From: Candidatus Saccharimonadota bacterium
GTDB taxonomy: Bacteria > Patescibacteriota > Saccharimonadia > Saccharimonadales > Saccharimonadaceae
DNA length: 20,248 nucleotides
Direction: 5' to 3'
NCBI GenBank assembly: GCA_900555675.1
Contig: UNSN01000008.1
Span: 1 to 20,248, forward strand
A model generated the notes under the pieces. It was not told the origin of the DNA and did no database searches. It worked only from the letters and a program-made list of their open reading frames with translations. Positions 1-7,390 of the stretch are shown here, in pieces (the first letter of the stretch is position 1; every line of letters starts with the position of its first letter). The translations under genes were made by a program, and so were the position numbers.

Positions 1-867
1 TCAAAACTTGCTTATTCTGCGAGCGGTCCCGCTGACGGCGCTAATATAAATAGCAATTCAACCGATCCAGAATTGCCGGCAGGAGCTACCGCTTCTCGAC
101 CTCAAAGTCTGGTGAGAAAAAGCGGGGCGGCTGGCACATTTACGAATGCACAAAAAATATCTGCTGGCGAAGTGGGTGTATGGGACTTGGCGCTTGTTGA
201 TAAGGGGCTTGATAGGAACGAAAATTATTGCGTCCGCGTAGCAACTGATACAGTTGCTGCTCCTGGGTCCAGTATTGATAACTACACAATGTATCCGGAA
301 TTTAAGACCGCTCCTGGATCGTTAGATATTCGTTTTAGGGATAATGCTGGCGCTACGGTCGCGAATCCTGTCACGAATTTTGATAATTCCATTATTGGTA
401 GCAGTAGTGTAACTACCAACGCCCTCTTATCTAACTCAAGTTCGAAGCAAATTGAAGTTACAAATACGCAGACCAGCTCTGGGTGGAGTGTTGTATTGTC
501 GGCATCTGACGGTGCGACTGCCAAGTGGAAGCGAACTGCCGGCACAGAATCGTATATGTTCAACGGCACTAATGGCGATCAGGGATTTTTGTCTGTCGAT
601 TTTGGAACATCATCCGTCTTAGCTTCGGGTAATTCACTGAGCGGGTCAACTTGCCAGACATCAGGAATATCAAAGGGCGTTGACTCTCAATTTAAGGTAG
701 GGACTGCCACGGCTAACGGCGTTACATTGATGAGCAGCAGCGGGTCAACTAACCAATTGGGGTGCGCATTTTTGCTACAGAACGTTCGATTAAACCAGAC
801 TATTCCAGCATATCAAAAACCAGGAACTTATGAATTGCCAATGACATTAACGGTAACAGCGCAATAA
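1..867 (+). CDS. WxL-like exported surface protein, 5' truncated by window edge
   Basis: The frame is open from base 1 and ends in TAA at 867. The TTG at 73 is merely an internal codon, so the true start and signal peptide lie upstream of the window. About 288 residues are visible. The first part has a YCVRV...YTMYPE strand pattern like the beta-sandwich repeats of Patescibacteria surface proteins (inference). The last ~185 residues align by eye along their length with the protein at 1641-2285: the PGxL start, a GW-S-V motif against GW-T-L, an NGT block, GI(S/T)KG, VTLMS, and a closing QTIP...GTY-LPM segment. A tryptophan motif followed by a distal Tyr-containing C-terminal strand is the hallmark of WxL domains, which bind peptidoglycan in Lactobacillales. 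The Leu of WxL is Val here, so I call it WxL-like. The domain has two cysteines that the paralogue lacks. It is followed within 10 bp by the next gene, so the two are probably co-transcribed. Confidence 0.6.
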   Translation, partial: SKLAYSASGPADGANINSNSTDPELPAGATASRPQSLVRKSGAAGTFTNAQKISAGEVGVWDLALVDKGLDRNENYCVRVATDTVAAPGSSIDNYTMYPEFKTAPGSLDIRFRDNAGATVANPVTNFDNSIIGSSSVTTNALLSNSSSKQIEVTNTQTSSGWSVVLSASDGATAKWKRTAGTESYMFNGTNGDQGFLSVDFGTSSVLASGNSLSGSTCQTSGISKGVDSQFKVGTATANGVTLMSSSGSTNQLGCAFLLQNVRLNQTIPAYQKPGTYELPMTLTVTAQ

Positions 868-875
868 GGTTGAGT

Positions 876-1582
876 ATGAAAAATAGAGTAAAAAAATATT
901 CATCGTCATAACACTACTAGCTACTTTGAGTAGTCCTTATTCGGCTTTCGCGAATTCGTCGGCTAATTCTAATTTGTCACAGGTGATTACTGATTGTACC
1001 CATGATTCTCTGGAAAATGGTAGCCAGATGAATGAGTCAATTTGTCCGATTTTTCTGCCAAAATTCTCTAAATTTGATTTGGTAAATGGGAAAGATTTGT
1101 TGGTATATGGTGTTTATGATGCGGTACATACAATAGCTGATCCCGCGACAGGACAGCACGATTTGAAGGTTGAGTTTAATGGTCGGACTTTTGTTTTGGG
1201 ACGTGATAGCGAGCTTAAAGTTAACGGAAATATATGGGTGTTGGATTTTTCAAATTGGCAGAATAATCATCCAGGTGATAACTTTATGCCGCTAGTTCCA
1301 GAACGTACCTATAACGGTCGTGTTACGACTAAACTAAAGGTTAATGCAACATCCCCAGAAGTAGTGCAGTTTGCTGATTTTTCATTCACGACTCCGAAAA
1401 AGACCGTAGAAAAGACCATTGAAGATGTTATTGTTATTCCAAAGATTGTTAAAGAAGTAAGTAAGGCTTTGGCTAATACGGGAATTAATTTATGGATGAT
1501 TATGGCTGCTGGTATTGGTGTAATTGTCGCGGCGTTCATTATGTTATTTATTGTTAAAAAACATAAAAAGAGGGATGAATGA
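876..1582 (+). pseudogene. Exported Ig-like protein with LAxTG sorting signal; signal peptide frameshifted at an A7 tract
   Basis: An ATG at 876 is preceded by AAGG (865-868) and opens a positively charged start (MKNRVKK), but that frame stops at TAA 909-911. The long frame (to TGA 1580-1582) is open only after a TAG at 884, and its first conventional start is a TTG at 926 without a ribosome site. The two frames join at seven A's (890-896). One extra A would give an ideal signal peptide: basic N-terminus, IFIVITLLATL core, and an AFA cleavage site just before NSSANS. The mature part (~220 residues) has two early cysteines, a beta-rich region, then LANTG (1469-1483), a ~23-residue hydrophobic segment and KKHKKRDE. 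That tripartite end is a sortase substrate of the LAxTG type or, failing that, a plain membrane anchor. It sits between two WxL-like genes, where Firmicutes WxL loci keep a small LPxTG protein. The shift could be a real mutation, a slippage switch or a sequencing error. Confidence 0.65.
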
Positions 1583-1601
1583 AAAAATAAGCATAATAAG
1601 T

Positions 1602-1607
1602 TATAAT
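1602..1607 (+). promoter_or_regulatory. Putative -10 box upstream of second WxL-like gene
   Basis: A perfect TATAAT lies 33 bp before the ATG at 1641, leaving a short leader with an AAGGAG ribosome site (1631-1636). No good -35 is visible at 17 bp spacing, so this promoter is tentative and the gene may also be read from upstream. Confidence 0.4.
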
Positions 1608-1640
1608 GTAATAGATTAAATCAATTAAGTAAGGAGAAAA

Positions 1641-2285
1641 ATGAAAAAGTTAACATTATTGATCGTTGCGAGCGTAGGCGTGATTGGCCTATTGGGATTG
1701 TATAATATGACAAACCCTTCTTTAGCTAATGCCGCAACTACTGCTAACTCTAAACTCTCTCAGACAATTAATCCTGGAGTTTTGAGCACTGATATCCGTG
1801 ATTCAACGAATTCCTTAGTTAATAATCCAACATTCGCTATGGGCGCTACGACAGTGTCATCCTCATTGGGGTCGGGAATTGGTGTTTTTGGAGATAATAA
1901 TAATCGAATCTATGCAGAAAACCCAGGTGCCGCAGATAATGGCTGGACGTTGACACTAAACGTAGCAATCCCAGGAACTGGTGTTTGGTCTGCAGGCGGC
2001 GGAAAGCAGTATAAATACAATGGAACCATTAACGAAGGTCGCCTAACAGTTAATCCGTCTGGCGGTACAGTTACCCCTGTAATTGGTGCAGCTGCAGGTA
2101 TTACCAAGGGTACTTCTACGACCTTTTCTGGTACTAGTCCCGTAACACTAATGAGCGCTTCAGCGACTGCTAGTAAAGTATGGGCTGGATATATAACTAA
2201 TACCTCATTAGCCCAAACCATCCCAGCTGGTCAGGCAGCAGGTACATACGTATTGCCAATGGTTCAAACGATTACGGCTCTTTAG
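1641..2285 (+). CDS. WxL-like exported surface protein (single domain)
   Basis: A 214-residue secreted protein. The ATG has a strong AAGGAG site 5 nt upstream and opens a classic signal peptide (MKKLTLLIVASVGVIGLLGL, with cleavage likely after an LANA near residue 31). The rest is one domain related along its length to the C-terminal part of the protein ending at 867: PGVL start, GWTLTL with a true W-T-L at residues 102-104, a YKYNGT block, GITKG, VTLMS, and a C-terminal QTIP...GTYVLPM segment. This matches the plan of a WxL domain (proximal WxL, distal Tyr motif), which in Gram-positives attaches non-covalently to peptidoglycan. It has no cysteines, no membrane anchor and no sorting signal, so retention on the cell would have to rely on the domain itself or on partners encoded nearby. 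It ends in TAG, with a terminator hairpin 20 bp downstream. Confidence 0.65.
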   Translation: MKKLTLLIVASVGVIGLLGLYNMTNPSLANAATTANSKLSQTINPGVLSTDIRDSTNSLVNNPTFAMGATTVSSSLGSGIGVFGDNNNRIYAENPGAADNGWTLTLNVAIPGTGVWSAGGGKQYKYNGTINEGRLTVNPSGGTVTPVIGAAAGITKGTSTTFSGTSPVTLMSASATASKVWAGYITNTSLAQTIPAGQAAGTYVLPMVQTITAL

Positions 2286-2305
2286 CGGACTTAAATTGTT
2301 AAACG

Positions 2306-2340
2306 AGAATAGGCATTCTGATGGGTGTCTATTCTTTTAT
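2306..2340 (+). terminator. Intrinsic terminator after WxL-like gene
   Basis: AGAATAGGCA (2306-2315) pairs with TGTCTATTCT (2326-2335), 10 bp with one G-U, around a 10-nt loop, followed by TTTAT. It separates the WxL-like pair from the DUF916-like gene, which then needs its own promoter. Confidence 0.7.
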
Positions 2341-2352
2341 GTGCGACATTGA

Positions 2353-2358
2353 TATAAT
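2353..2358 (+). promoter_or_regulatory. -10 box for DUF916-like gene
   Basis: TATAAT just after the terminator and 27 bp before the ATG at 2386; the -35 region is poor. The leader then carries AAGGAGG (2376-2382). Confidence 0.45.
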
Positions 2359-2385
2359 AAGCATAATAGGTTTTTAAGGAGGGAT

Positions 2386-3375
2386 ATGAAGAATTCGTTG
2401 TGGAGTAAAGTTATTGGAGTGGCGATGATTGCAGGGCTGATTTTGCCTATGTCGGTGTCTGCTAATGGTATTGGTGGTCGACCAGCAAATCCTGATCCGA
2501 ATAATCCCAGGACAAGCTCAATTTTCATCTATAATCTTTTTGGTGGCGCTTCGAAATCTGACCAATTGTATGTTCAAAACGGGTCTGATAAAGAAGAAAC
2601 GATTGAAGTTTATTCGGTTGACGGTACGGTTACGACGACTGGTGATATGACTTGCAAAGAGAAGTCGGAGGATAAAGTTGGTGCGGGCAAGTGGGTTTCT
2701 GTCTCTAAAAAAGAGGTGACTCTTGGTGCGAACGAGAACGCGCTTGTTGATTTTACGGTAAATGTTCCAAGTAAAGCAGATGTTGGCGAGCATAATGCAT
2801 GCATGGTTGTTCAGCGGAAGGCTAATCAGGCGTCAAATAATGCTGGCGGTATTCAAGTTCAGACTCGTCAGGCTATTCGTATGGCGATAACCGTTCCTGG
2901 TGATATTCACCGTGACGTGACGATTGAGAAGTTTAATATTAAGAATTCTAACAGTAGTCAATTGTATGAAATTGCCTTAAAAAACTCTGGCAATGTGTCG
3001 GCTGATGTTGACGTAAAGCTGGTTGTGAAAGACCCGATGGGGAATGTTGTTTATAAAAACGGTGGCGTGAATGCGATGATTGCGAATGAAACGCGGCAGT
3101 TTAATTATGATAGTAATTTGGCGCCGTTTTGGGGCGGAAAATATAAAGTAGAGTTGTCGATTTCCTATAAAAAGAAGGCTGGCGAGTGGGGAATTAGCCA
3201 GGACAAAAATGAGCTAATCACAAAAACCGCCGAGCCAAAAGAATTGTTCTTCTGGCCATCAACTACAGCGTTAATGATGATTGGCGGCGGAATACTTTTG
3301 TTCATTATTTTGATAGTGATAATTATCATAAAATCAAAGCGGAACAAAAAAACTGTTCAATTTAAAAAGCGTTGA
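2386..3375 (+). CDS. DUF916/WxL-interacting-like surface protein with C-terminal membrane anchor
   Basis: 329 residues. The start is set by AAGGAGG 3 nt upstream of the ATG and by a signal peptide (hydrophobic core ending in MSVSA, residue 26). The extracellular part looks like two Ig-like beta-sandwiches. Residues ~40-140 have the alternation of 'N-G-S-x-K-E-E-T-I-E-V' and 'L-x-A-N-E-N-A-L-V-D-F-T-V-N-V-P' strands seen in DUF916, including a late glycine turn before a CMVV strand. Residues ~170-275 form a second sandwich resembling the DUF3324 position. Two cysteines (MTC and ACM) could form a disulfide. A ~28-residue hydrophobic helix near 289-317 and a Lys/Arg tail anchor it, the same architecture as WxLIP proteins, which bridge WxL proteins and peptidoglycan. 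The assignment rests on architecture and context (two WxL-like genes immediately upstream), not on a profile match. Confidence 0.55.
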   Translation: MKNSLWSKVIGVAMIAGLILPMSVSANGIGGRPANPDPNNPRTSSIFIYNLFGGASKSDQLYVQNGSDKEETIEVYSVDGTVTTTGDMTCKEKSEDKVGAGKWVSVSKKEVTLGANENALVDFTVNVPSKADVGEHNACMVVQRKANQASNNAGGIQVQTRQAIRMAITVPGDIHRDVTIEKFNIKNSNSSQLYEIALKNSGNVSADVDVKLVVKDPMGNVVYKNGGVNAMIANETRQFNYDSNLAPFWGGKYKVELSISYKKKAGEWGISQDKNELITKTAEPKELFFWPSTTALMMIGGGILLFIILIVIIIIKSKRNKKTVQFKKR

Positions 3376-3392
3376 GTTTATAAAAAAAGTGA

Positions 3393-3398
3393 TAGAAT
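3393..3398 (+). promoter_or_regulatory. -10 box (TAGAAT), leaderless start of LiaF-like gene
   Basis: TAGAAT ends 6 bp before the ATG at 3405, and TTGAGT (3372-3377) lies 15 bp upstream of it as a possible -35. Transcription would begin at or next to the ATG, and no Shine-Dalgarno sequence is present. Confidence 0.5.
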
Positions 3399-3404
3399 AG
3401 TTAT

Positions 3405-4091
3405 ATGAAGAAAAGTTCTCTGATTAGAGCGTTTTTGAGCATTGTAGTCGTGGCGCTCGGCGGGGTTTTACTATTGAAGAACCTCGATATTATCAACATT
3501 AGCTGGGATATTTTCTGGGGTACGGTTTGGGCTGCAGGATTTGTGTTGTCTGGGCTGGTGAATATATTCAATTATCGAAATAAAACGGCGTGGATTTGGG
3601 GATTATTGCTGGTCGCGATTGGCGTTCTGATTGGCTTCAATTCTTACGGAATAGTTGACGTTAGTATCTGGAAGGTGTTCTGGCCTGTGGTTTTGATTGC
3701 TGCTGGTTTGGCAATGATGTTCAACACTAGCCCTAAGGGTGTTAAGCGTTCTAAAAAGTTGAATAAAGACAATGCAGGTAATGAGAAGATTGCTTGTTTT
3801 TGGGGTGAAGAAGACGCTGTAAAAGGTGATTATACTGGCGGTTCGTTGGTTGCAATATTTGGCGGCGTGGATTTGGATTTGCGTCAAGCAAAGATTAAAG
3901 ACGGTTCTGTGATTGAAATTTTTACATTTTGCGGTGGCGTTAATATTACTTTGCCAGACGATGTGATTATTGAGAACGAAGTGCGCGGATTTTTGGGCGG
4001 AACTGATGACAAAACTCTACCTAAAGATTCTGCCAAAAAGACTCTATATCTGAAGGGCGAGTGTATTTTAGGCGGTCTGGAAATTAAATAA
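3405..4091 (+). CDS. LiaF-like membrane protein (LiaI/LiaF-type TM region plus C-terminal beta domain)
   Basis: 228 residues. The N-terminal ~105 residues form four hydrophobic segments (about 7-27, 34-52, 60-78, 84-104) with the paired 'G-x-x-L-L-x-N-L-x-I...W...W-x-x-x-F-x-L-x-G' repeats of the LiaI-LiaF-like/DUF5668 transmembrane family. After a Lys-rich linker the C-terminal ~90 residues are beta-strand rich with repeating hydrophobic-Gly steps (AIFGGVDLDL, TFCGGVNITLP, GFLGG, LGGLEIK), the LiaF C-terminal pattern. In Firmicutes LiaF restrains an envelope-stress two-component system; no kinase or regulator is nearby, so here only a general envelope or stress-sensing role can be inferred. 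The start follows a -10 box by 6 nt (leaderless). A hairpin at 4110-4142 may terminate it. Confidence 0.7.
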   Translation: MKKSSLIRAFLSIVVVALGGVLLLKNLDIINISWDIFWGTVWAAGFVLSGLVNIFNYRNKTAWIWGLLLVAIGVLIGFNSYGIVDVSIWKVFWPVVLIAAGLAMMFNTSPKGVKRSKKLNKDNAGNEKIACFWGEEDAVKGDYTGGSLVAIFGGVDLDLRQAKIKDGSVIEIFTFCGGVNITLPDDVIIENEVRGFLGGTDDKTLPKDSAKKTLYLKGECILGGLEIK

Positions 4092-4109
4092 AGTTCTTGG
4101 GATTTTGAT

Positions 4110-4142
4110 GAAAACGCGCTACAATAACAGTAGGGCGTTTTC
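4110..4142 (+). terminator. Inverted repeat after LiaF-like gene, probable terminator
   Basis: GAAAACGC (4110-4117) pairs with GCGTTTTC (4135-4142) and, inside one G-G mismatch, CTAC (4119-4122) pairs with GTAG (4130-4133). The A-stem-T layout suits bidirectional termination. It overlaps a possible promoter (TTGGGA, 17 bp, TACAAT 4120-4125) for the ileS leader, so the site may serve both roles or only one. Confidence 0.5.
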
Positions 4143-4149
4143 GCGTATG

Positions 4150-4350
4150 TTGAATTGGCGTGAAATGAGCGGTTATCAGCCGTGAAGTCTGCGGGAAGAA
4201 ATTGGCATAAAGTCGAGATTAGAACCTGCCGTGAGCTTGCGTAAATAGCAAATAAAGAGCTGAAAGAATCACTTCTTTTGGAATCGAGATGGTACCGTCC
4301 GCATAAAACACCCAAGCGGATTCTCGAAGTCAAAAGAGGTGATTTTTAAT
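4150..4350 (+). ncRNA. T-box leader of ileS (tRNA-Ile-sensing riboswitch)
   Basis: The leader ends in a textbook T-box antiterminator. TCGAGA (4284-4289) pairs with TCTCGA (4322-4327), then a 7-nt one-sided bulge TGGTACC (4290-4296), then GTCCGC (4297-4302) pairs with GCGGAT (4316-4321), with a 13-nt loop. In T-boxes the bulge's UGGN pairs with the NCCA end of uncharged tRNA. Here it is UGGU, fitting an A discriminator as in tRNA-Ile. A 14-bp outer helix (4267-4280 with 4331-4344, one G-U) encloses this and is followed by T's, giving a terminator-like hairpin. The 5' part holds purine-rich Stem I-like sequence. Candidate Ile specifier codons are AUU 4218-4220, followed by A and then a GUGAGC turn, and AUC 4175-4177; I cannot fold it well enough to choose. 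Starved (uncharged) tRNA-Ile would raise ileS expression. Confidence 0.75.
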
Positions 4351-4393
4351 TGAAAAATAGCTATCAAAAGCCTAAAAATAAGGAGGTAGTACA

Positions 4394-7303
4394 ATGAAAT
4401 TCAAACACGGAACACGTCGTCGAGCTGCAGAATATGAGAAAGATTGGGTGCAGCGATGGAAAGAGGATGACACGTTTAACAAGTCGATCGCGCAGCGTCC
4501 TGCTGATAATTCTTGGGTTTTTTATGACGGTCCTCCGTTTTTGACGGGAACGCCACACCACGGACATTTATTGGTCAGTACTGTGAAGGATACGATGGGG
4601 CGATTTCACACGATGAAAGGTCAGCGAGTTGAGCGCCGTTGGGGTTGGGATTGTCACGGGCTGCCAGCGGAGGTTTACGTTGAAAAAACGCTAGGCATTT
4701 CTAATAAAAAAGAGATCGGCACGAAGATTAGCGTTTCAGATTATGTCAAGGAATGTCGAGCGGCTATGGTTCGAACTGGCACCGAATGGGAAGACACGAT
4801 AGAGCGAATTGGTCGTTGGGTCGAGTTTAAGGGCGCTTATAAAACCATGGATAATAATTACATGGAATCTGTTTGGTGGGCGTTCAAGAGACTTTACGAA
4901 GAAGGTAAAATCTATGAAGGCGAAAAGATTTTGGTCTATTGCACGAAGGACGCAACACCGATTTCTAAGAGTGAAGTGGCTATGGAAAATAGCTATCAAA
5001 TGGACACCGACCCGAGCTTGTTCGTTTACTTTAAGCTGGAGGATGAGGATGAATATTTGCTTGCGTGGACGACGACGCCGTGGACTTTGCCGGCAAATAT
5101 GGTCTTGGCGGTAAATCAGGATGTCGATTATTCTTTGGTGGCGTATGGCGATAAAAAGTTTTACGTTGCAAGCGACCGCGTTGAGAAAGTTATGGCGGAC
5201 GAAAAGCATCAGCCGCTGGAATATTCAATTGTTAAGACGATTAAGGGTTCTGAATTGGTGGGCAAGCGATTTGAGCCGCTATTTGAAAATCGCGGTCCGG
5301 CTGCGCATAAGATTCTTCACGCCGATTTTGTGACGACTGAGGATGGTACGGGAATTGTTCATATTGCGCCAGCTTACGGGGAGGACGATTATGAATTGTG
5401 TCGAAAAAATGACGTTCCAGTACTGTCGTTGGTCGATGGCGATGGAAATTACACAGAGGGCAGGTGGCTGGGTCGCAACATCTGGGAGGTGAATAAGGAA
5501 ATAGCGAAGACTTTACTGGAAGAGGGTCGGGCGCTGAAAATTGAATATATTCGCCACGAATATCCGCATTGTCATCGATGTGGCACGAAATTGATGTACC
5601 GTGCTCACCCAAGTTGGTTTATGGATATTCAGAGCCAGAAAAAGGAAATGTTGGAGGCGAACGAGCAGACAAGCTGGACGCCAGACAATCTGAGGACTGG
5701 ACGATTCCATAACATCATCGAGCAGGCGCCGGATTGGAATTTGAGCCGCGATCGTTATTGGGCAACACCAATTCCAGTGTGGAAGGGCGTGAAGAATGAC
5801 GGCACGGAAGTAGTGAAGGTGATCGGCAGTTTTGCGGAATTTGAAGAAGTTACGGGCCGCAAGTTGGACGATTATCATTTGCCGCAAGTTATGGACGTTA
5901 CGTTTGAGTGCGACGGCGCAGAAATGCATCACATCGGTAAGGTTTTGGATTGTTGGTTTGAATCTGGTTCGATGCCGTTTGCTCAATTCCATTATCCATT
6001 TGAGAATAAGGAAAAATTTGAAGCAAGTTTTCCGGCTGACTTTATCATTGAAGCGATTGACCAGACTCGCGGTTGGTTTTATAGCTTAACAGCGGTAAAC
6101 GTGGCTTTGTTTGGTAAATCTCCATGGAAGAATTTGATTTGTACTGGATTTATCAATGCCGCCGACGGTAAAAAAATGAGCAAGAAGCTGAAGAATTATA
6201 CCGACCCGATGGAACTTATGAATAAGACTTCGGCCGACAGCTTCCGATTCTTGATGCTTTCAAGTCCGCTAACAAACGGCGAAAATTTTGCCTTGGCGGA
6301 TAAGGACGTGATGGATGTAGCGCGTAAGCTTGGTATGATCTGGAATATGTACGATTTCTTCACGATGTATGCTGAAGTTGATGGCTGGGAGTTTAACGGC
6401 GATATATCAGATCCACTTCACGATTTAACAAATCCGTTGGATATTTGGATTGTGTCGAGGTTGCATCAATTGATAACAGAGGTCGAGCGAGGTCTTAATA
6501 ACTATAATTTGCAGGACGCAACCAAGCCGATCTTGCCGTTCTTAGATGATGCAAGTAACTGGTATGTCCGACGCAGTCGCCGTCGCTTCTGGAAATCTGA
6601 AGATGACGGTGATAAAAATGACGCTTACCGCACGCTCCATTACGTTTTGGTGCGACTCAGTTATATGCTAGCGCCGTTTACGCCATTCTTAGCGGAAGAA
6701 TTGTATCATAATTTGACTGGCGATAACGAGTCGATTCATCTTAAAGATTGGTTGCCGGCTGGTGAAATAGACAATTCAATGCTTCGCGACATGAATGCAC
6801 TGCGCACTGCGGTGAATGACGGCTTGTCGAAGCGTGCATCAGAGGGGATTAAGGTGCGTCAGCCGTTGGCGTCTGTGAAACTTATCAACACTATTTCTCA
6901 GGATACGCCGGCGGAAGTTGCGCAATTCTTGATTGATATCGCTAAAGATGAATTGAACGTGAAATCGGTTGAAATTGTTACAGATTCAGAGTCTGAGTCG
7001 GCGCAACCGAGCGTTGTTTATGACTTAACAATCACTCCTGAGCTAAAGCGCGAAGGTTTGATGCGTGAAATCGTTCGCCATGTCCAAAGCGCGCGCAAGC
7101 AGGCTGGTCTGCAGATAGATGATCGAATTGTATTGAGTATTTCTAGTGACGATTCTGAAATATCTCAAGCTGTTAACGCTTTCGCTGACGTCATTAAATC
7201 TGAAACGCTCGCCGTGGAATTGAATTTTGTGATCAATGAATCGGAAAAATATGACGCCAAAATCGAGGGTAAATTGGTAAAAATTTCCCTGAAAAAAGCT
7301 TAA
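4394..7303 (+). CDS. ileS: Isoleucyl-tRNA synthetase, type 2 (eukaryote-like)
   Basis: Charges tRNA-Ile in the cytoplasm. 969 residues, full length for the family. The Rossmann fold carries HHGH (residues ~54-57, the HIGH signature) in the context YDGPPF-TG-PHHGHL, typical of IleRS. The CP1 editing domain shows TTTPWTLPAN and GTGIVHIAPAYGEDD. A CxxC pair (CHRCGTK) precedes WFxxI, and the second signature is KMSKK (~592-596) followed by LKNYTDP. The KMSK(R/K)-KNY-DP form and the PH-GH context match type 2 IleRS, the eukaryotic-like clade that includes mupirocin-insensitive enzymes (family knowledge; not tested). The anticodon-binding region follows. The start is fixed by AAGGAGG (4380-4386) 7 nt before the ATG. 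Expression is probably controlled by the upstream T-box. No gene overlaps it, and the next gene has its own promoter. Confidence 0.97.
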   Translation: MKFKHGTRRRAAEYEKDWVQRWKEDDTFNKSIAQRPADNSWVFYDGPPFLTGTPHHGHLLVSTVKDTMGRFHTMKGQRVERRWGWDCHGLPAEVYVEKTLGISNKKEIGTKISVSDYVKECRAAMVRTGTEWEDTIERIGRWVEFKGAYKTMDNNYMESVWWAFKRLYEEGKIYEGEKILVYCTKDATPISKSEVAMENSYQMDTDPSLFVYFKLEDEDEYLLAWTTTPWTLPANMVLAVNQDVDYSLVAYGDKKFYVASDRVEKVMADEKHQPLEYSIVKTIKGSELVGKRFEPLFENRGPAAHKILHADFVTTEDGTGIVHIAPAYGEDDYELCRKNDVPVLSLVDGDGNYTEGRWLGRNIWEVNKEIAKTLLEEGRALKIEYIRHEYPHCHRCGTKLMYRAHPSWFMDIQSQKKEMLEANEQTSWTPDNLRTGRFHNIIEQAPDWNLSRDRYWATPIPVWKGVKNDGTEVVKVIGSFAEFEEVTGRKLDDYHLPQVMDVTFECDGAEMHHIGKVLDCWFESGSMPFAQFHYPFENKEKFEASFPADFIIEAIDQTRGWFYSLTAVNVALFGKSPWKNLICTGFINAADGKKMSKKLKNYTDPMELMNKTSADSFRFLMLSSPLTNGENFALADKDVMDVARKLGMIWNMYDFFTMYAEVDGWEFNGDISDPLHDLTNPLDIWIVSRLHQLITEVERGLNNYNLQDATKPILPFLDDASNWYVRRSRRRFWKSEDDGDKNDAYRTLHYVLVRLSYMLAPFTPFLAEELYHNLTGDNESIHLKDWLPAGEIDNSMLRDMNALRTAVNDGLSKRASEGIKVRQPLASVKLINTISQDTPAEVAQFLIDIAKDELNVKSVEIVTDSESESAQPSVVYDLTITPELKREGLMREIVRHVQSARKQAGLQIDDRIVLSISSDDSEISQAVNAFADVIKSETLAVELNFVINESEKYDAKIEGKLVKISLKKA

Positions 7304-7327
7304 AAAACCAAGTTATAACGTCTATGC

Positions 7328-7356
7328 TTGCAAAAGTCAAGGGCAGCTAGTATAAC
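7328..7356 (+). promoter_or_regulatory. Promoter of LAETG surface protein gene
   Basis: TTGCAA (7328-7333), 17-bp spacer, TATAAC (7351-7356). It gives a ~27-nt leader with AAAGGA just before the ATG at 7391. Confidence 0.6.
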
Positions 7357-7390
7357 AAGTTCATAGCATAATAATTTGAAAGGATAAGCT

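Noticed and set aside
926..1582. TTG at 926 as the true start of the LAxTG protein
   Set aside because: It has no ribosome site or promoter and discards most of an evident signal peptide that lies one frame away; a frameshift explains the data better.
3884..4333. 149-aa minus-strand frame across the end of the LiaF-like gene and the ileS leader
   Set aside because: It is antisense to a convincing gene and to the structured T-box, with no promoter, ribosome site or recognisable protein features.
4736..6089. Several long alternative frames inside ileS
   Set aside because: They are shadows of a full-length, motif-complete synthetase and carry biased, Arg/His/Trp-rich compositions unlike real proteins.
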